In this document: piece by piece, positions 47,918-55,764 of the stretch
Layout: the number at the start of each line of letters is the position of its first letter
How positions within the stretch are numbered: the first letter of the stretch is position 1
From: CAVSUZ01 sp963791885
GTDB taxonomy: Bacteria; Pseudomonadota; Alphaproteobacteria; Acetobacterales; Acetobacteraceae
Direction of reading: 5' to 3'
Assembly: GCA_963791885.1 (NCBI GenBank)
Contig: CAWBUL010000004.1
Location: 1,726,253-1,790,252 of the forward strand
DNA length: 64,000 nucleotides
Notes under the pieces: model-generated
What the model was told of the DNA's origin: nothing
The model's input: the letters and a program-made list of their open reading frames with translations, nothing else
Databases searched by the model: none
Translations under genes and position numbers: made by a program

Positions 47918-48086
47918 GTCCGCGCTTCCTCCTGGTGTGTCGTCGGCGGGCGGCGTTGTGCGCCGGGTTTTCGCAACGGGCAAGGTGCGCACGGAGATCT
48001 ATCTCCGTGGGAACCGAACCACGGAAGGTAGGCCTCCGGATGGCCCGAAATGGCGCCAATTTTTCCTAAGAGTCCGTCCGGAGACT

Positions 48087-48925
48087 TCACGAAGGATTAC
48101 AGAGTCTTCTAAGCATGAGGCGGATTGATGCGAGGCGGAGGAAGGCGAGGGCGTTATGGTTACGATTTTCCCAGTCCTTGGCGAGCCGGCGGCATCGGTT
48201 GAGCCATGCGATGGAGCGCTCGACGATCCAGCGTTTAGGTTCGACGACGAAGCCCTTGGGGTGGTCGGAGCGCTTGACGATTTCGACGATCAGGCTGCGC
48301 ATCGCGCGGGCCGCGCCGTCCTGGAAGACCGGCCCTGTGTAAGCACTGTCGGCGAATAGCTTGCGCAGGAACGGGAACTGTCCGAACAGAGTGGACAGCA
48401 GCAGGATGCCGCCGTCGCGGTCTTGCACGTTGGCGGCGGTGACCAGCGCGTGCAGCACCAGACCCAGCGTATCGACCAGGACATGGCGCTTCTTCCCTTT
48501 GATCAGCTTGCCCGCATCAAAGCCGTGTGGGTCGATCGCTGCCCCCCTTTTTCTGCGCTTTTCACGCTTTGGCTGTCGATGACGCAGGCGGTCGGACTGG
48601 CTTCTCGTCCCGCCTGTTCGCGGCATTTAACGTAGAGCGCGTGATGGATCTTCTCCAACGTGCCGTCCCAGCCCCACAAGCAGAAGTAGCCGTTCACCGT
48701 GCTGCGCGGTGGCAGGTCCTTTGGAATGTAGCGCCACTGGCAGCCGGTGCTCAGCACATACATCACGCCGTTGACCACTTCGCGCATGTTGACGGTACGC
48801 TTGCCACCGCCACGCTTGGCGGGTGGTATAAGCGGCCTGATCAGCCGCCATTCCGCATCGGTGAGATCGCTCGGATAACGCAGCTTGTCGCGGTCATAGC
48901 GATGGCGGTTTTCCATCGTCCACAT
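48087..48925 (-). CDS. IS5-family DDE transposase in two frames (orfA/orfB, -1 frameshift)
   Basis: OrfA (48925 down to 48503) holds the N-terminal DUF4096-like part (YPSDLTDAEWRLIRPLIPPA) and the first catalytic Asp (CVIDSQSVKSA). The rest, GAAIDPHGFDAGKLIKGKKR with FADSAYTG (second Asp) and WIVERSIAWLNRCRRLAKDW (Glu), is in the -1 frame and ends at 48087. The join SAEKGG to AAIDPHG falls on an A5G6 run, a classic slippery site in this group, so the fused product (about 278 residues) is probably the active transposase, not a broken gene. Confidence 0.88.
48542..48552 (-). promoter_or_regulatory. A5G6 slippery site for -1 ribosomal frameshifting
   Basis: On the minus strand the run AAAAAGGGGGG lies where orfA must enter the orfB frame. 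IS427-group elements commonly express transposase by -1 slippage on such A/G runs. The downstream stimulatory structure was not identified. Confidence 0.65.
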
Positions 48926-49048
48926 CAGGCACCTCGTGGCTTGGTGCCAGGCAAAGAATCACACCCGATCGAGCCGCTTCAAGCACTCAGTCCATCCGGA
49001 CCGGCAACCGATTCAAATGACTCACAAAGTCGCCGGACGGACACTAAC

Positions 49049-50068
49049 TGTTTGGTCCCGGAGAGTCGTGACGCTAACCTGACCCGAGAGGGAGAGGAGG
49101 CGCTATGGCAGGCAGTCTTCACGGCTCAGCCCGAACGACGCCGCGAGTTCGAGCCGAGCTCCAAGCGTCGAAAGAGACGAGCGGCGCCTTGGCCAAGCAC
49201 TATGGTCTGAGCCGCAACACGGTTGCCAAGTGGCGGGCCCGGGCTACCACCGATGACGCTCCGATGGGGCCGCGCGCCCCTCACAGCACTGTCCTGACCG
49301 CGGTCGAGGAAGCCATGATCGTGGAGTTCCGACGGCGCACCCTGCTGGCGCTCGACGACGTGCTCGGATGCCTACGTGACAGCATCCCCAAGCTCACCCG
49401 ATCCAGCCTGCATCGCTGCCTGGAGCGCCATGGCATCTCCCGGCTGCCCGAGAACCCAGATCACGCATCCAAGCGGGGCAAGTTCGCCGAGGCGGCCATT
49501 GGCTACGTCCACATCGACATCTGCGAGCTGCGCTTGGCCGAGGGCAAGCTCAACATGTTCCTCGCCATCGACCGGGTCTCGAAGTTCACCTACGTCGAGT
49601 TCCGCGACGCCGCCGGCAAGATGAACGGCGCCGATTTCCTGCGCGGCGCGGTCAACGCATTCCCGTATGCAATCCACACCGTGCTGACCGACAACGGCAT
49701 GGCGTTCGCCGATCTGCCAAAGAACCGCAACGGGCCGACCAGGCGATATCTCGGCCCCCACATTTTCGATCGCGTCTGCAATGAGAACGGCATCAAGCAC
49801 AAGCTCACCAAGCCGTATCACCCTTGGACGAACGGTCAGGCAGAACGCATGAACCGAACCGTCAAAGAGGCGACCATTAAGGCGTTCCATTATTCCGATC
49901 TGGAAAGCCTCAAAGCCCACGTCCTCACCTTCGTGTCGGCCTATAACTTTGCCAAGCATCTCAAGGCGCTCAGGTGGAAGACCCCGTTCGAAGCCGTCTG
50001 CCACGCCTGGACGACAACACCAGAAATCTTCAAACTCAACCCGCGTCACCTCATCCCGGGACCAAACA
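49049..50068 (+). mobile_element. IS481-family insertion sequence, 1020 bp
   Basis: Perfect 13-bp terminal inverted repeats (TGTTTGGTCCCGG at 49049-49061, CCGGGACCAAACA at 50056-50068) enclose one transposase. A 6-bp target duplication ACTAAC flanks it (49043-49048 and 50069-50074). The left duplication contains the last two bases of the IS5-family element, so this element inserted at the junction of the older one. Intact ends and duplication indicate a recent insertion. Confidence 0.92.
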
Positions 50069-50073
50069 ACTAA
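49105..50073 (+). CDS. IS481-family transposase
   Basis: The 322-residue protein has an N-terminal HTH (GALAKHYGLSRNTVAKWRAR) and an rve-type integrase core with the DDE residues in YVHIDICELR, VLTDNGMAF and ERMNRTVKEA. ATG 49105 follows GGGAGAGGAGG. The last coding residues (GPNN) run through the right inverted repeat, and the TAA stop at 50071-50073 lies in the target duplication outside the element, so another target could lengthen the protein. Confidence 0.92.
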   Translation: MAGSLHGSARTTPRVRAELQASKETSGALAKHYGLSRNTVAKWRARATTDDAPMGPRAPHSTVLTAVEEAMIVEFRRRTLLALDDVLGCLRDSIPKLTRSSLHRCLERHGISRLPENPDHASKRGKFAEAAIGYVHIDICELRLAEGKLNMFLAIDRVSKFTYVEFRDAAGKMNGADFLRGAVNAFPYAIHTVLTDNGMAFADLPKNRNGPTRRYLGPHIFDRVCNENGIKHKLTKPYHPWTNGQAERMNRTVKEATIKAFHYSDLESLKAHVLTFVSAYNFAKHLKALRWKTPFEAVCHAWTTTPEIFKLNPRHLIPGPNN

Positions 50074-50101
50074 CGCCCCGGAGCTGGGGATTGATTTAGC
50101 C

Positions 50102-50929
50102 CTAGCCCTTGACGCCTCCGGCCATCAGGCCGCCGACGAACCAGCGTTGCAGCACGGCGTAGAACACCATCGGCACAACGCCGATCAGCGTCAGGATGGC
50201 GAACAGCTTGCCCGGGTCCGTCATGTACGGCCCCTCGTAGTACAGCGGGGCGAGGGGCAGGGGCTTCATGCTGTCTTTGGTGAGAATGACGAGGGCGAGG
50301 AAAAACTCGTTCCAACTGTAAAGGAACTGCCAGATCGCAACGACGATCAGCGCAGACCGCACCAGCGGCGTGATGATGCGCGTGAGGATCGTAAAGCTGC
50401 CGGCGCCGTCGATGGTGGCGGCTTCCTCCAGCTCATCGGGGATGGTGTCCATCGCCTCCTTGAGGATGACGGTGGCGAAGGGAATTCCGATGGCAGTGAG
50501 AGGGCCGATCAGGCCGAAATAGGTGTTGGTCAGGTTCAGGTTTTTTAGAAGCACGGTGATGGGGATCAGCAACGAAGCGAGCGGCAGCAGCAGCGCCGAA
50601 AGAACGATAAGCAGGATGATGCGGCCGCCGGGGATTTTCAGCCGGGCGATGGCGAAGGAAAGGGCGAGCGCCGCGACCAGCGTCAGTGCGACGCTGCCGG
50701 TGGCGATGATGACGCTGTTCAGGAAGAAGCGGCCGAGATCACCGGTAGAGAGGACGGTGGCGTAGTTGTCGAAGCTCGGGTTCGAAGCAAACAACACGGG
50801 TGCGAAGCTTTGCGTGCTATCGCGGAGCGAGATGTCGAACATATACACGGTGGGAAGCAGACTGATCGCGGTTGCGATGAGGAGCAGGATCAGCGCGATG
50901 CGGGTGGCGAGGCGGTCAGGACGTGGCAT
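50102..50929 (-). CDS. ABC sugar permease, MalG type
   Basis: The 275-residue inner-membrane protein has six hydrophobic segments and the EAA loop with the MalG-type motif (EAATIDGAGSFTILTRIITP), which docks the ATPase. It ends with the typical RWFVGGLMAGGVKG. It overlaps the MalF-type gene by 14 bp. No ATPase follows: the IS pair starts 27 bp downstream, so a shared MsiK-like ATPase elsewhere, or separation by the insertion, must be considered. Confidence 0.9.
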   Translation of the reverse strand: MPRPDRLATRIALILLLIATAISLLPTVYMFDISLRDSTQSFAPVLFASNPSFDNYATVLSTGDLGRFFLNSVIIATGSVALTLVAALALSFAIARLKIPGGRIILLIVLSALLLPLASLLIPITVLLKNLNLTNTYFGLIGPLTAIGIPFATVILKEAMDTIPDELEEAATIDGAGSFTILTRIITPLVRSALIVVAIWQFLYSWNEFFLALVILTKDSMKPLPLAPLYYEGPYMTDPGKLFAILTLIGVVPMVFYAVLQRWFVGGLMAGGVKG

Positions 50930-51820
50930 CGGCGGCCCGTCCGGCGATGGCGTATTCGATGGCGATCAGCACGAGGGCGAGGGCAAACAGCACGACGGCT
51001 ATGGCAGAGGCGTAGTGCATGAGGTTTTCGTCGAAACCGGTCTGGAAGATATAAGTCGCCAAGGTTTGCGAGGCGTTGGCGGGACCGCCCTGCGTCATGA
51101 GATAGATCAGCGGGAATTGTTGCAGCGCCTGGATGGTGCCGAGAACGATGAGCGAGATTGTCGTGCCTCGGCAGAGCGGCCAGATGATAGCGCGAATGCG
51201 GGTGAAGCCGCGGGCACCGTCGATGGCGGCGGCGGCGAGAAGCTCGGTGTCGATGCTGGCGATGCCGACGCAGTACATCAGGACGAAGAATCCGCTCCAT
51301 TGCCAGACATTGACGATGATGATGGCAATGGTGGCGGTGGACGGGGTACCGAGCAGGGCGGGGAATTGGTCAGGAATGCCGAGCCAGTTGAAGAGGCCGA
51401 AAAGCAAGCCGTAATCCGGCGCATAGAGATTGGTGAAAACAAGGGCGATGACGGAGGGCGTAATCACCATCGGCAGGAACAGCAGCGTGCGGAAGACAGC
51501 GCGGCCGCGGAACAGGTACAGCTCGATCAGGACCGCGAGGCAGAAGCCGATGACGATCTGGAGAATGGTGGAGGCGACGACCCAGATCAGCGAGTTTTCC
51601 AACGCGGTCCAGAAGACTGGATCGTTCGCCGCGGTGACGTAATTGGCCAAGCCGAATTGGTGGTGTTCGCTGACAAGGCTGTTGGTGACGTTGGCGATAA
51701 TGGGTTCAAGAATGAAGACAGCGAACAACACCCCGGCGGGCAGCACGTAGAGTGCTGCCTGCCAGGGGCGGCTCCGAGACGGATCGCGATACGGCGGCGC
51801 GAAGACGCCGATGGCGTCAA
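50916..51820 (-). CDS. ABC sugar permease, MalF type, single frameshift near N-terminus
   Basis: The main frame from YVLPAGVLFAVFILEPIIAN carries six membrane spans and the EAA loop (AAAAIDGARGFTRIRAIIWP). The N-terminus appears in another frame (TTG at 51820, MTPSASSRRRIAIRLGAA), its start overlapping the binding-protein stop as TTGA. Adding one C to GCCCC at 51765-51768 joins the two as GAAPWQAALYVLP, the usual MalF beginning. As written, only a shorter product from GTG 51746 is possible, which lacks little of the membrane core. Confidence 0.85.
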
Positions 51821-53112
51821 TTGGAAGCCGATGCCTGCGCTTGCGTCGCTTTCTGAACGTCTGCCATCGCCTGCTCCGGCGTCTTGGTGCCGGCGCCGAC
51901 GGCCTGGAGGTCGGCCGCCAGGGTGTTGAAGATCACCGGGTTGCCGATCTGGTGCGGCTGCGCGGTGGCGAGTTCCTTGATGTAGGAGTCGTAGAGGTCC
52001 TGGAGATGCGGGTTCAGGGTCTGGGTCGGCTTAAGGCCGTTAAACGCCGGCAGATCATTCAGCTGATCCAACGCCACCTGCTCGGCAACGCCGGAGATCA
52101 GCTCCTTCAGCACGATCTTGGTGGCGGCTTCCACATCAGGCGACTTGGCGGCGTTCTTGGTCATGCCCCAGCCGAAGTCGATACCGCCGAGAGCGGGTGT
52201 TGCGGCGCCTCCGGCCTTGACCGGCGGGAAGAAGAACTTCCGGTAACCGGACATGGTGGTGAGGCGCTGGTCGGTGGAAAGGTGGGTTTCCTGGAGCCAC
52301 CAGGAGCCGAGAGAGATCATACCGACGCGGCCGGCGGCAAACAGGTTGGCGCCGGTCGGGTATTGGAGGGCGCTCAGGGCACCGGGTTGGAAAACGTGGC
52401 GTGTGAACAGTTGCTGCCAGATCTTCGTGGCATCGAGCATCCCAGGCTGATCCCAGACGGCGGCGCCTTCTTCAGCCGCGAGGAGGTCTTTGAGGTCGGT
52501 CTGAGCGGCAATCTGCATGTAGACCCAGTTGACGAAGTTCGTCGCACCGCCGCCCATGTAGAAGCCGATGTAACCGGATTTCGTCAGCTTGGCCGCATCG
52601 TCCGCCAGCTCATCGAATGTGGCGGGCGGGGATTTGATGCCCGCCTTCTCGAAGGCGGCGCGGTCGTACCAGATGTTCAGGACCTCGGCTTCCTGCGGCA
52701 GCATGTAGAAGTGTGCGTCACCCTTGGGATTGCCGAGACGGGCCTGGGTGAGCAGCGCGGGGGCAAAGTTCTTCTCCCAGTCGGCGCCCCAGGAGGCGGC
52801 GGCGACATCGTCGAGCGGTTGCAGGTCAGCGCGGTAGGCCTGGGTCTCGGCCCCGGCGGGCAGTCCGACGAGGTCGGGCATGGTGCCGGAGGCCTGGGCG
52901 GCCTTGAGTGCGGTGGAATAAGCGGGGTGGGGCTGGATCGTCGCTTCGACGTGGATGTCCGGATGGGCCTTTTCGATCTGGGCGATCATTTCCTTCATCG
53001 TCGGGGCGACGGGCGTCCAGGACCAGATGGTGACGGTGGTGGCGGCCTGGGCTGTCGCCGCGGTGAGCAGCATGCCGAGACCAAGGGTTAGGGCGGGCAG
53101 GGGGCGCGGCAT
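51817..53112 (-). CDS. ABC sugar-binding protein (MalE/UgpB-like)
   Basis: The 431-residue periplasmic protein has a signal peptide (LPALTLGLGMLLTAATAQA) and a family-1 binding fold: TVTIWSWTPVAPTMKEMIAQ, GTMPDLVGLPAGAETQAYRA, NIWYDRAAFEKAGIKSPPAT, FAAGRVGMISLGSWWLQETH. It captures a sugar or polyol for the two permeases downstream. ATG 53112 follows GGAGGAAAC. Divergent from an MFS exporter by 250 bp. Confidence 0.9.
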   Translation of the reverse strand: MPRPLPALTLGLGMLLTAATAQAATTVTIWSWTPVAPTMKEMIAQIEKAHPDIHVEATIQPHPAYSTALKAAQASGTMPDLVGLPAGAETQAYRADLQPLDDVAAASWGADWEKNFAPALLTQARLGNPKGDAHFYMLPQEAEVLNIWYDRAAFEKAGIKSPPATFDELADDAAKLTKSGYIGFYMGGGATNFVNWVYMQIAAQTDLKDLLAAEEGAAVWDQPGMLDATKIWQQLFTRHVFQPGALSALQYPTGANLFAAGRVGMISLGSWWLQETHLSTDQRLTTMSGYRKFFFPPVKAGGAATPALGGIDFGWGMTKNAAKSPDVEAATKIVLKELISGVAEQVALDQLNDLPAFNGLKPTQTLNPHLQDLYDSYIKELATAQPHQIGNPVIFNTLAADLQAVGAGTKTPEQAMADVQKATQAQASASN

Positions 53113-53362
53113 GCGGGTTTCCTCCGGTTGTTTTGCGGGCGGAGGAATAGAAAGGAACGGAGGCGTTGCGAAGGGGGCTGCGGGCCTTTGTTGATCGCCA
53201 TCGGCGGATGGTGATGTGACAGGGTGATTATCGATTGACAAACCCTCAATGGTCGAACCTGATCGACCAACGGCGAATCACGCGCGATTATGGGCAATCG
53301 TGAGTTTCGGGCCGGCGAGCGAACACCACTGCCCGAGCCGCCGCATTTCCTGGAGGGTTCGA

Positions 53363-54604
53363 TTGTTTGACACCGATGGGGCCGCGTCATCCCGGTCCGG
53401 ATCGGTTCTGCGTCATCCACCTTTTCTGTTGTTTCTGTTGTCGCGGACCTTGTCCGGCCTTGCGATCCAGATGCAGGCGGTGGCGATCGGGTGGCAAATC
53501 TACGGCCTGACAGGCAGTGCCCTGATGCTGGGTCTGGTCGGGCTTGCCCAGTTCGTACCGCCGCTGTTGCTGGCCTTTGTCGTGGGCCATGTGGCCGACC
53601 GCTTCGACCGCCGGCTGGTGTTGCAGGTGTGCCAGATCGTGCAGGGACTTGCCGTCGCGGCGTTGGCGTATGGCTCGTATCGGAGCGGTCTCGATCCCCG
53701 CGGCATCTTTGCCGCGATTGTGGTGATCGGTTGCGCGACGGCCTTTGTGGCGCCAACGCGGCAAGCCATGCTGCCGGCCCTGGTGCCAAGTGGCCTGATG
53801 GCTCGGGCGGTGAGCTGGTCCTCGGCGGCCGGCCAGGCTTCATCGATTTGCGGACCGGCGTTTGGAGGGCTGCTGTATGTGGCCGGTCCAGGGGCGGTCT
53901 ATGCGGCGGCTGCGGTGTTGATTGGCCTTTCGGCGGGTTCGATCGCGCTCATGCGGCTCGAACGGGCGGTGCCGAGCCGCGAACCGGTCACGCTGGCTTC
54001 CGTATTTGCAGGGGTGAGTCTGGTTCGGCGGCGGCCCGAACTGCTGGGTGCCATCTCGCTCGATCTGTTTGCCGTGCTGCTGGGGGGCGCCACTGCGTTG
54101 TTGCCCATCTATGCACACGACATTCTGCGGGTCGGGCCGTGGGGATTGGGCGCGCTGCGCTCGGCGCCGAAGGTGGGTGCGCTTGGAATGTCTTTCCTGC
54201 TGGCGCGGATCGGCATCAATCGGCATGCGGGGCGGATCATGTTTGCCGCGGTCGGTGTTTTCGGCGTGGCGACGATCGTGTTCGGGCTATCGAGGTCGTT
54301 CCCGCTGTCGATCGCATCGCTGGCGGTGCTGGGGGCGGCGGACTCGATCAGCATGATCATCCGCGGTTCGCTGGTGCAGTTGCAGACGCCGAACGAGATG
54401 CTGGGGCGGGTCAGCTCGGTGTATTTCATCTTTGTCGGCACATCGAACCAGTTGGGCGAGTTCGAATCCGGGGTGACCGCGAGCTGGTTCGGGGCTGTGC
54501 CGGCTGTGCTGATCGGGGGTGTCGGCACGTTGGCTGTGCTGGTGATCTGGATGTGGGCGTTTCCAGCGCTGCTGAATTACGACCGGTTGGAGGAGGCAAG
54601 ATAG
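53363..54604 (+). CDS. MFS transporter, DHA3 (EntS-like) family
   Basis: About 413 residues with twelve hydrophobic segments. Motif A-like GHVADRFDRRLVLQVCQIVQ follows helix 2, and GFxxPxRQA-type FVAPTRQAMLPALVPSGLMA is typical of the EntS/MFS_3 exporters of siderophores or drugs. A TTG at 53363 is chosen because GGAGG lies six bases upstream and the first helix follows soon after; the longer upstream open frame has no such site. It is divergent from the sugar-transport operon. Confidence 0.85.
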   Translation: MFDTDGAASSRSGSVLRHPPFLLFLLSRTLSGLAIQMQAVAIGWQIYGLTGSALMLGLVGLAQFVPPLLLAFVVGHVADRFDRRLVLQVCQIVQGLAVAALAYGSYRSGLDPRGIFAAIVVIGCATAFVAPTRQAMLPALVPSGLMARAVSWSSAAGQASSICGPAFGGLLYVAGPGAVYAAAAVLIGLSAGSIALMRLERAVPSREPVTLASVFAGVSLVRRRPELLGAISLDLFAVLLGGATALLPIYAHDILRVGPWGLGALRSAPKVGALGMSFLLARIGINRHAGRIMFAAVGVFGVATIVFGLSRSFPLSIASLAVLGAADSISMIIRGSLVQLQTPNEMLGRVSSVYFIFVGTSNQLGEFESGVTASWFGAVPAVLIGGVGTLAVLVIWMWAFPALLNYDRLEEAR

Positions 54605-54714
54605 GGGGTGCTCTGGGTGGACCAGGTGCCGTCAGTTTTTCTGCCGTCTGCGGCGAGTTAAGTCTTTAACACGAGGTTCACTGAGAGCACGCGGAGCATA
54701 CATTATGAAGCGGC

Positions 54715-55764
54715 TTATCGGATCCGATCAATCTGCTGCTCGCTGAGCGCACGGATGAAGTCCGGCAGTGCCACAAACCCGACCGCATCGAGGTATTTGG
54801 GCGCGTTGCCGCCTTGCAGACCCACGGCCCAAGTCAGAAAGCTCCGCAGTGCAGAAGCAGTTTGCGGATCAGGCTGTTGCGTCGAGATGACGACGTATTC
54901 GTAGTTGATAAGCGCATAGGAGTTCGCACCCGGTGCGTAGACGAGAGTCAGGCGCTCATCGGCCGGGGTGCGTTGGTCGAGATTCGAAGCGGCCTCGGCG
55001 ATGATTTCCGGCGTCGGAGAAAGGAACGAGCCATACTGGTTCTTCAGCAGGGCTGAGCCGATCCCGGCTTTTGTGGCGGCGTTGCCGAAGCTGATGCCAA
55101 CGTAGCCGATCGAGTAGGGCGTTGCGGCCAATGTCTTGACCATGCCGTCATTACCGGTGGCGGCGCGCTCGGTGGCCAGTTGGGGCCACGCGACAGAGGT
55201 GCCGTAACCGATCCCGTCACTCCATTGCTGGTTGGTGAAGTCGAGGAACTGGGTGAAAATGAACGTATCGCCGGAACCGTCGGCGCGGCGAACGGGCACG
55301 ATCTGCTGATGCGGCAGTTTGACGCCGGGATTCATGGCGGCAATCGGCGCGGCATCCCACTCGGTGATGCGGCCGCTGTAGATGGCAGCGAGGGTGTCGC
55401 CGTCCAGCTTTAGCGGCGGATTGTTGAGACCCGGCACGTTGTAATTGATCGTCTGAGCAGAGATCGCCAACGGAATATCCACGAATTGACGATTCTGCTC
55501 GGCTTGTTCGTCGGAGAGATAAGCATCGGACGCGCCGATCGCGGCCTTGCCGGATAAGGCGGCTTGCTCACCCGCGCCGGACCCGGTGGCGGCGGGCGTG
55601 ATGGTCACGTGTGGATTGGCCTTCGCGTAGTCCGCGATCCAGAGCTGGAACAATGGATACATGAGCGTTGAGCCGGACTCGTTTAGGCTCACCTGCTGCG
55701 CGGCGGCGGGCACGATGGAAATGGTGAGCGCGGCAAGAGCGAGGAGGATCTGCCGCGGTATCAT
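54715..55764 (-). CDS. pstS: phosphate-binding protein PstS
   Basis: The 349-residue periplasmic protein has a signal peptide (ILLALAALTISIVPAAA) and the phosphate-contacting loops of PstS: NESGSTLMYPLFQ, ATGSGAGEQAALSG, and VRRADGSGDTFIF. It binds phosphate tightly. PstS normally feeds PstCAB, which is not in the window; instead its ATG overlaps the stop of a Pho84-like MFS gene (ATGA at 55761-55764). Confidence 0.9.
   Translation of the reverse strand: MIPRQILLALAALTISIVPAAAQQVSLNESGSTLMYPLFQLWIADYAKANPHVTITPAATGSGAGEQAALSGKAAIGASDAYLSDEQAEQNRQFVDIPLAISAQTINYNVPGLNNPPLKLDGDTLAAIYSGRITEWDAAPIAAMNPGVKLPHQQIVPVRRADGSGDTFIFTQFLDFTNQQWSDGIGYGTSVAWPQLATERAATGNDGMVKTLAATPYSIGYVGISFGNAATKAGIGSALLKNQYGSFLSPTPEIIAEAASNLDQRTPADERLTLVYAPGANSYALINYEYVVISTQQPDPQTASALRSFLTWAVGLQGGNAPKYLDAVGFVALPDFIRALSEQQIDRIR

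Larger units (their letters stand above)
48070..49044 (-). mobile_element. IS5-family insertion sequence (IS427-like group), 975 bp
   Basis: Imperfect terminal inverted repeats bound the element: GAGTCCGTCCGGAGACTT at 48070-48087 and, on the other strand, GTGTCCGTCCGGCGACTT ending at 49044 (16 of 18 match). A 3-bp duplication TAA flanks it (48067-48069 and 49045-49047), the TNA pattern usual for this group. It encodes a two-frame transposase. It sits between the sugar permease operon and soeA. Confidence 0.88.
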
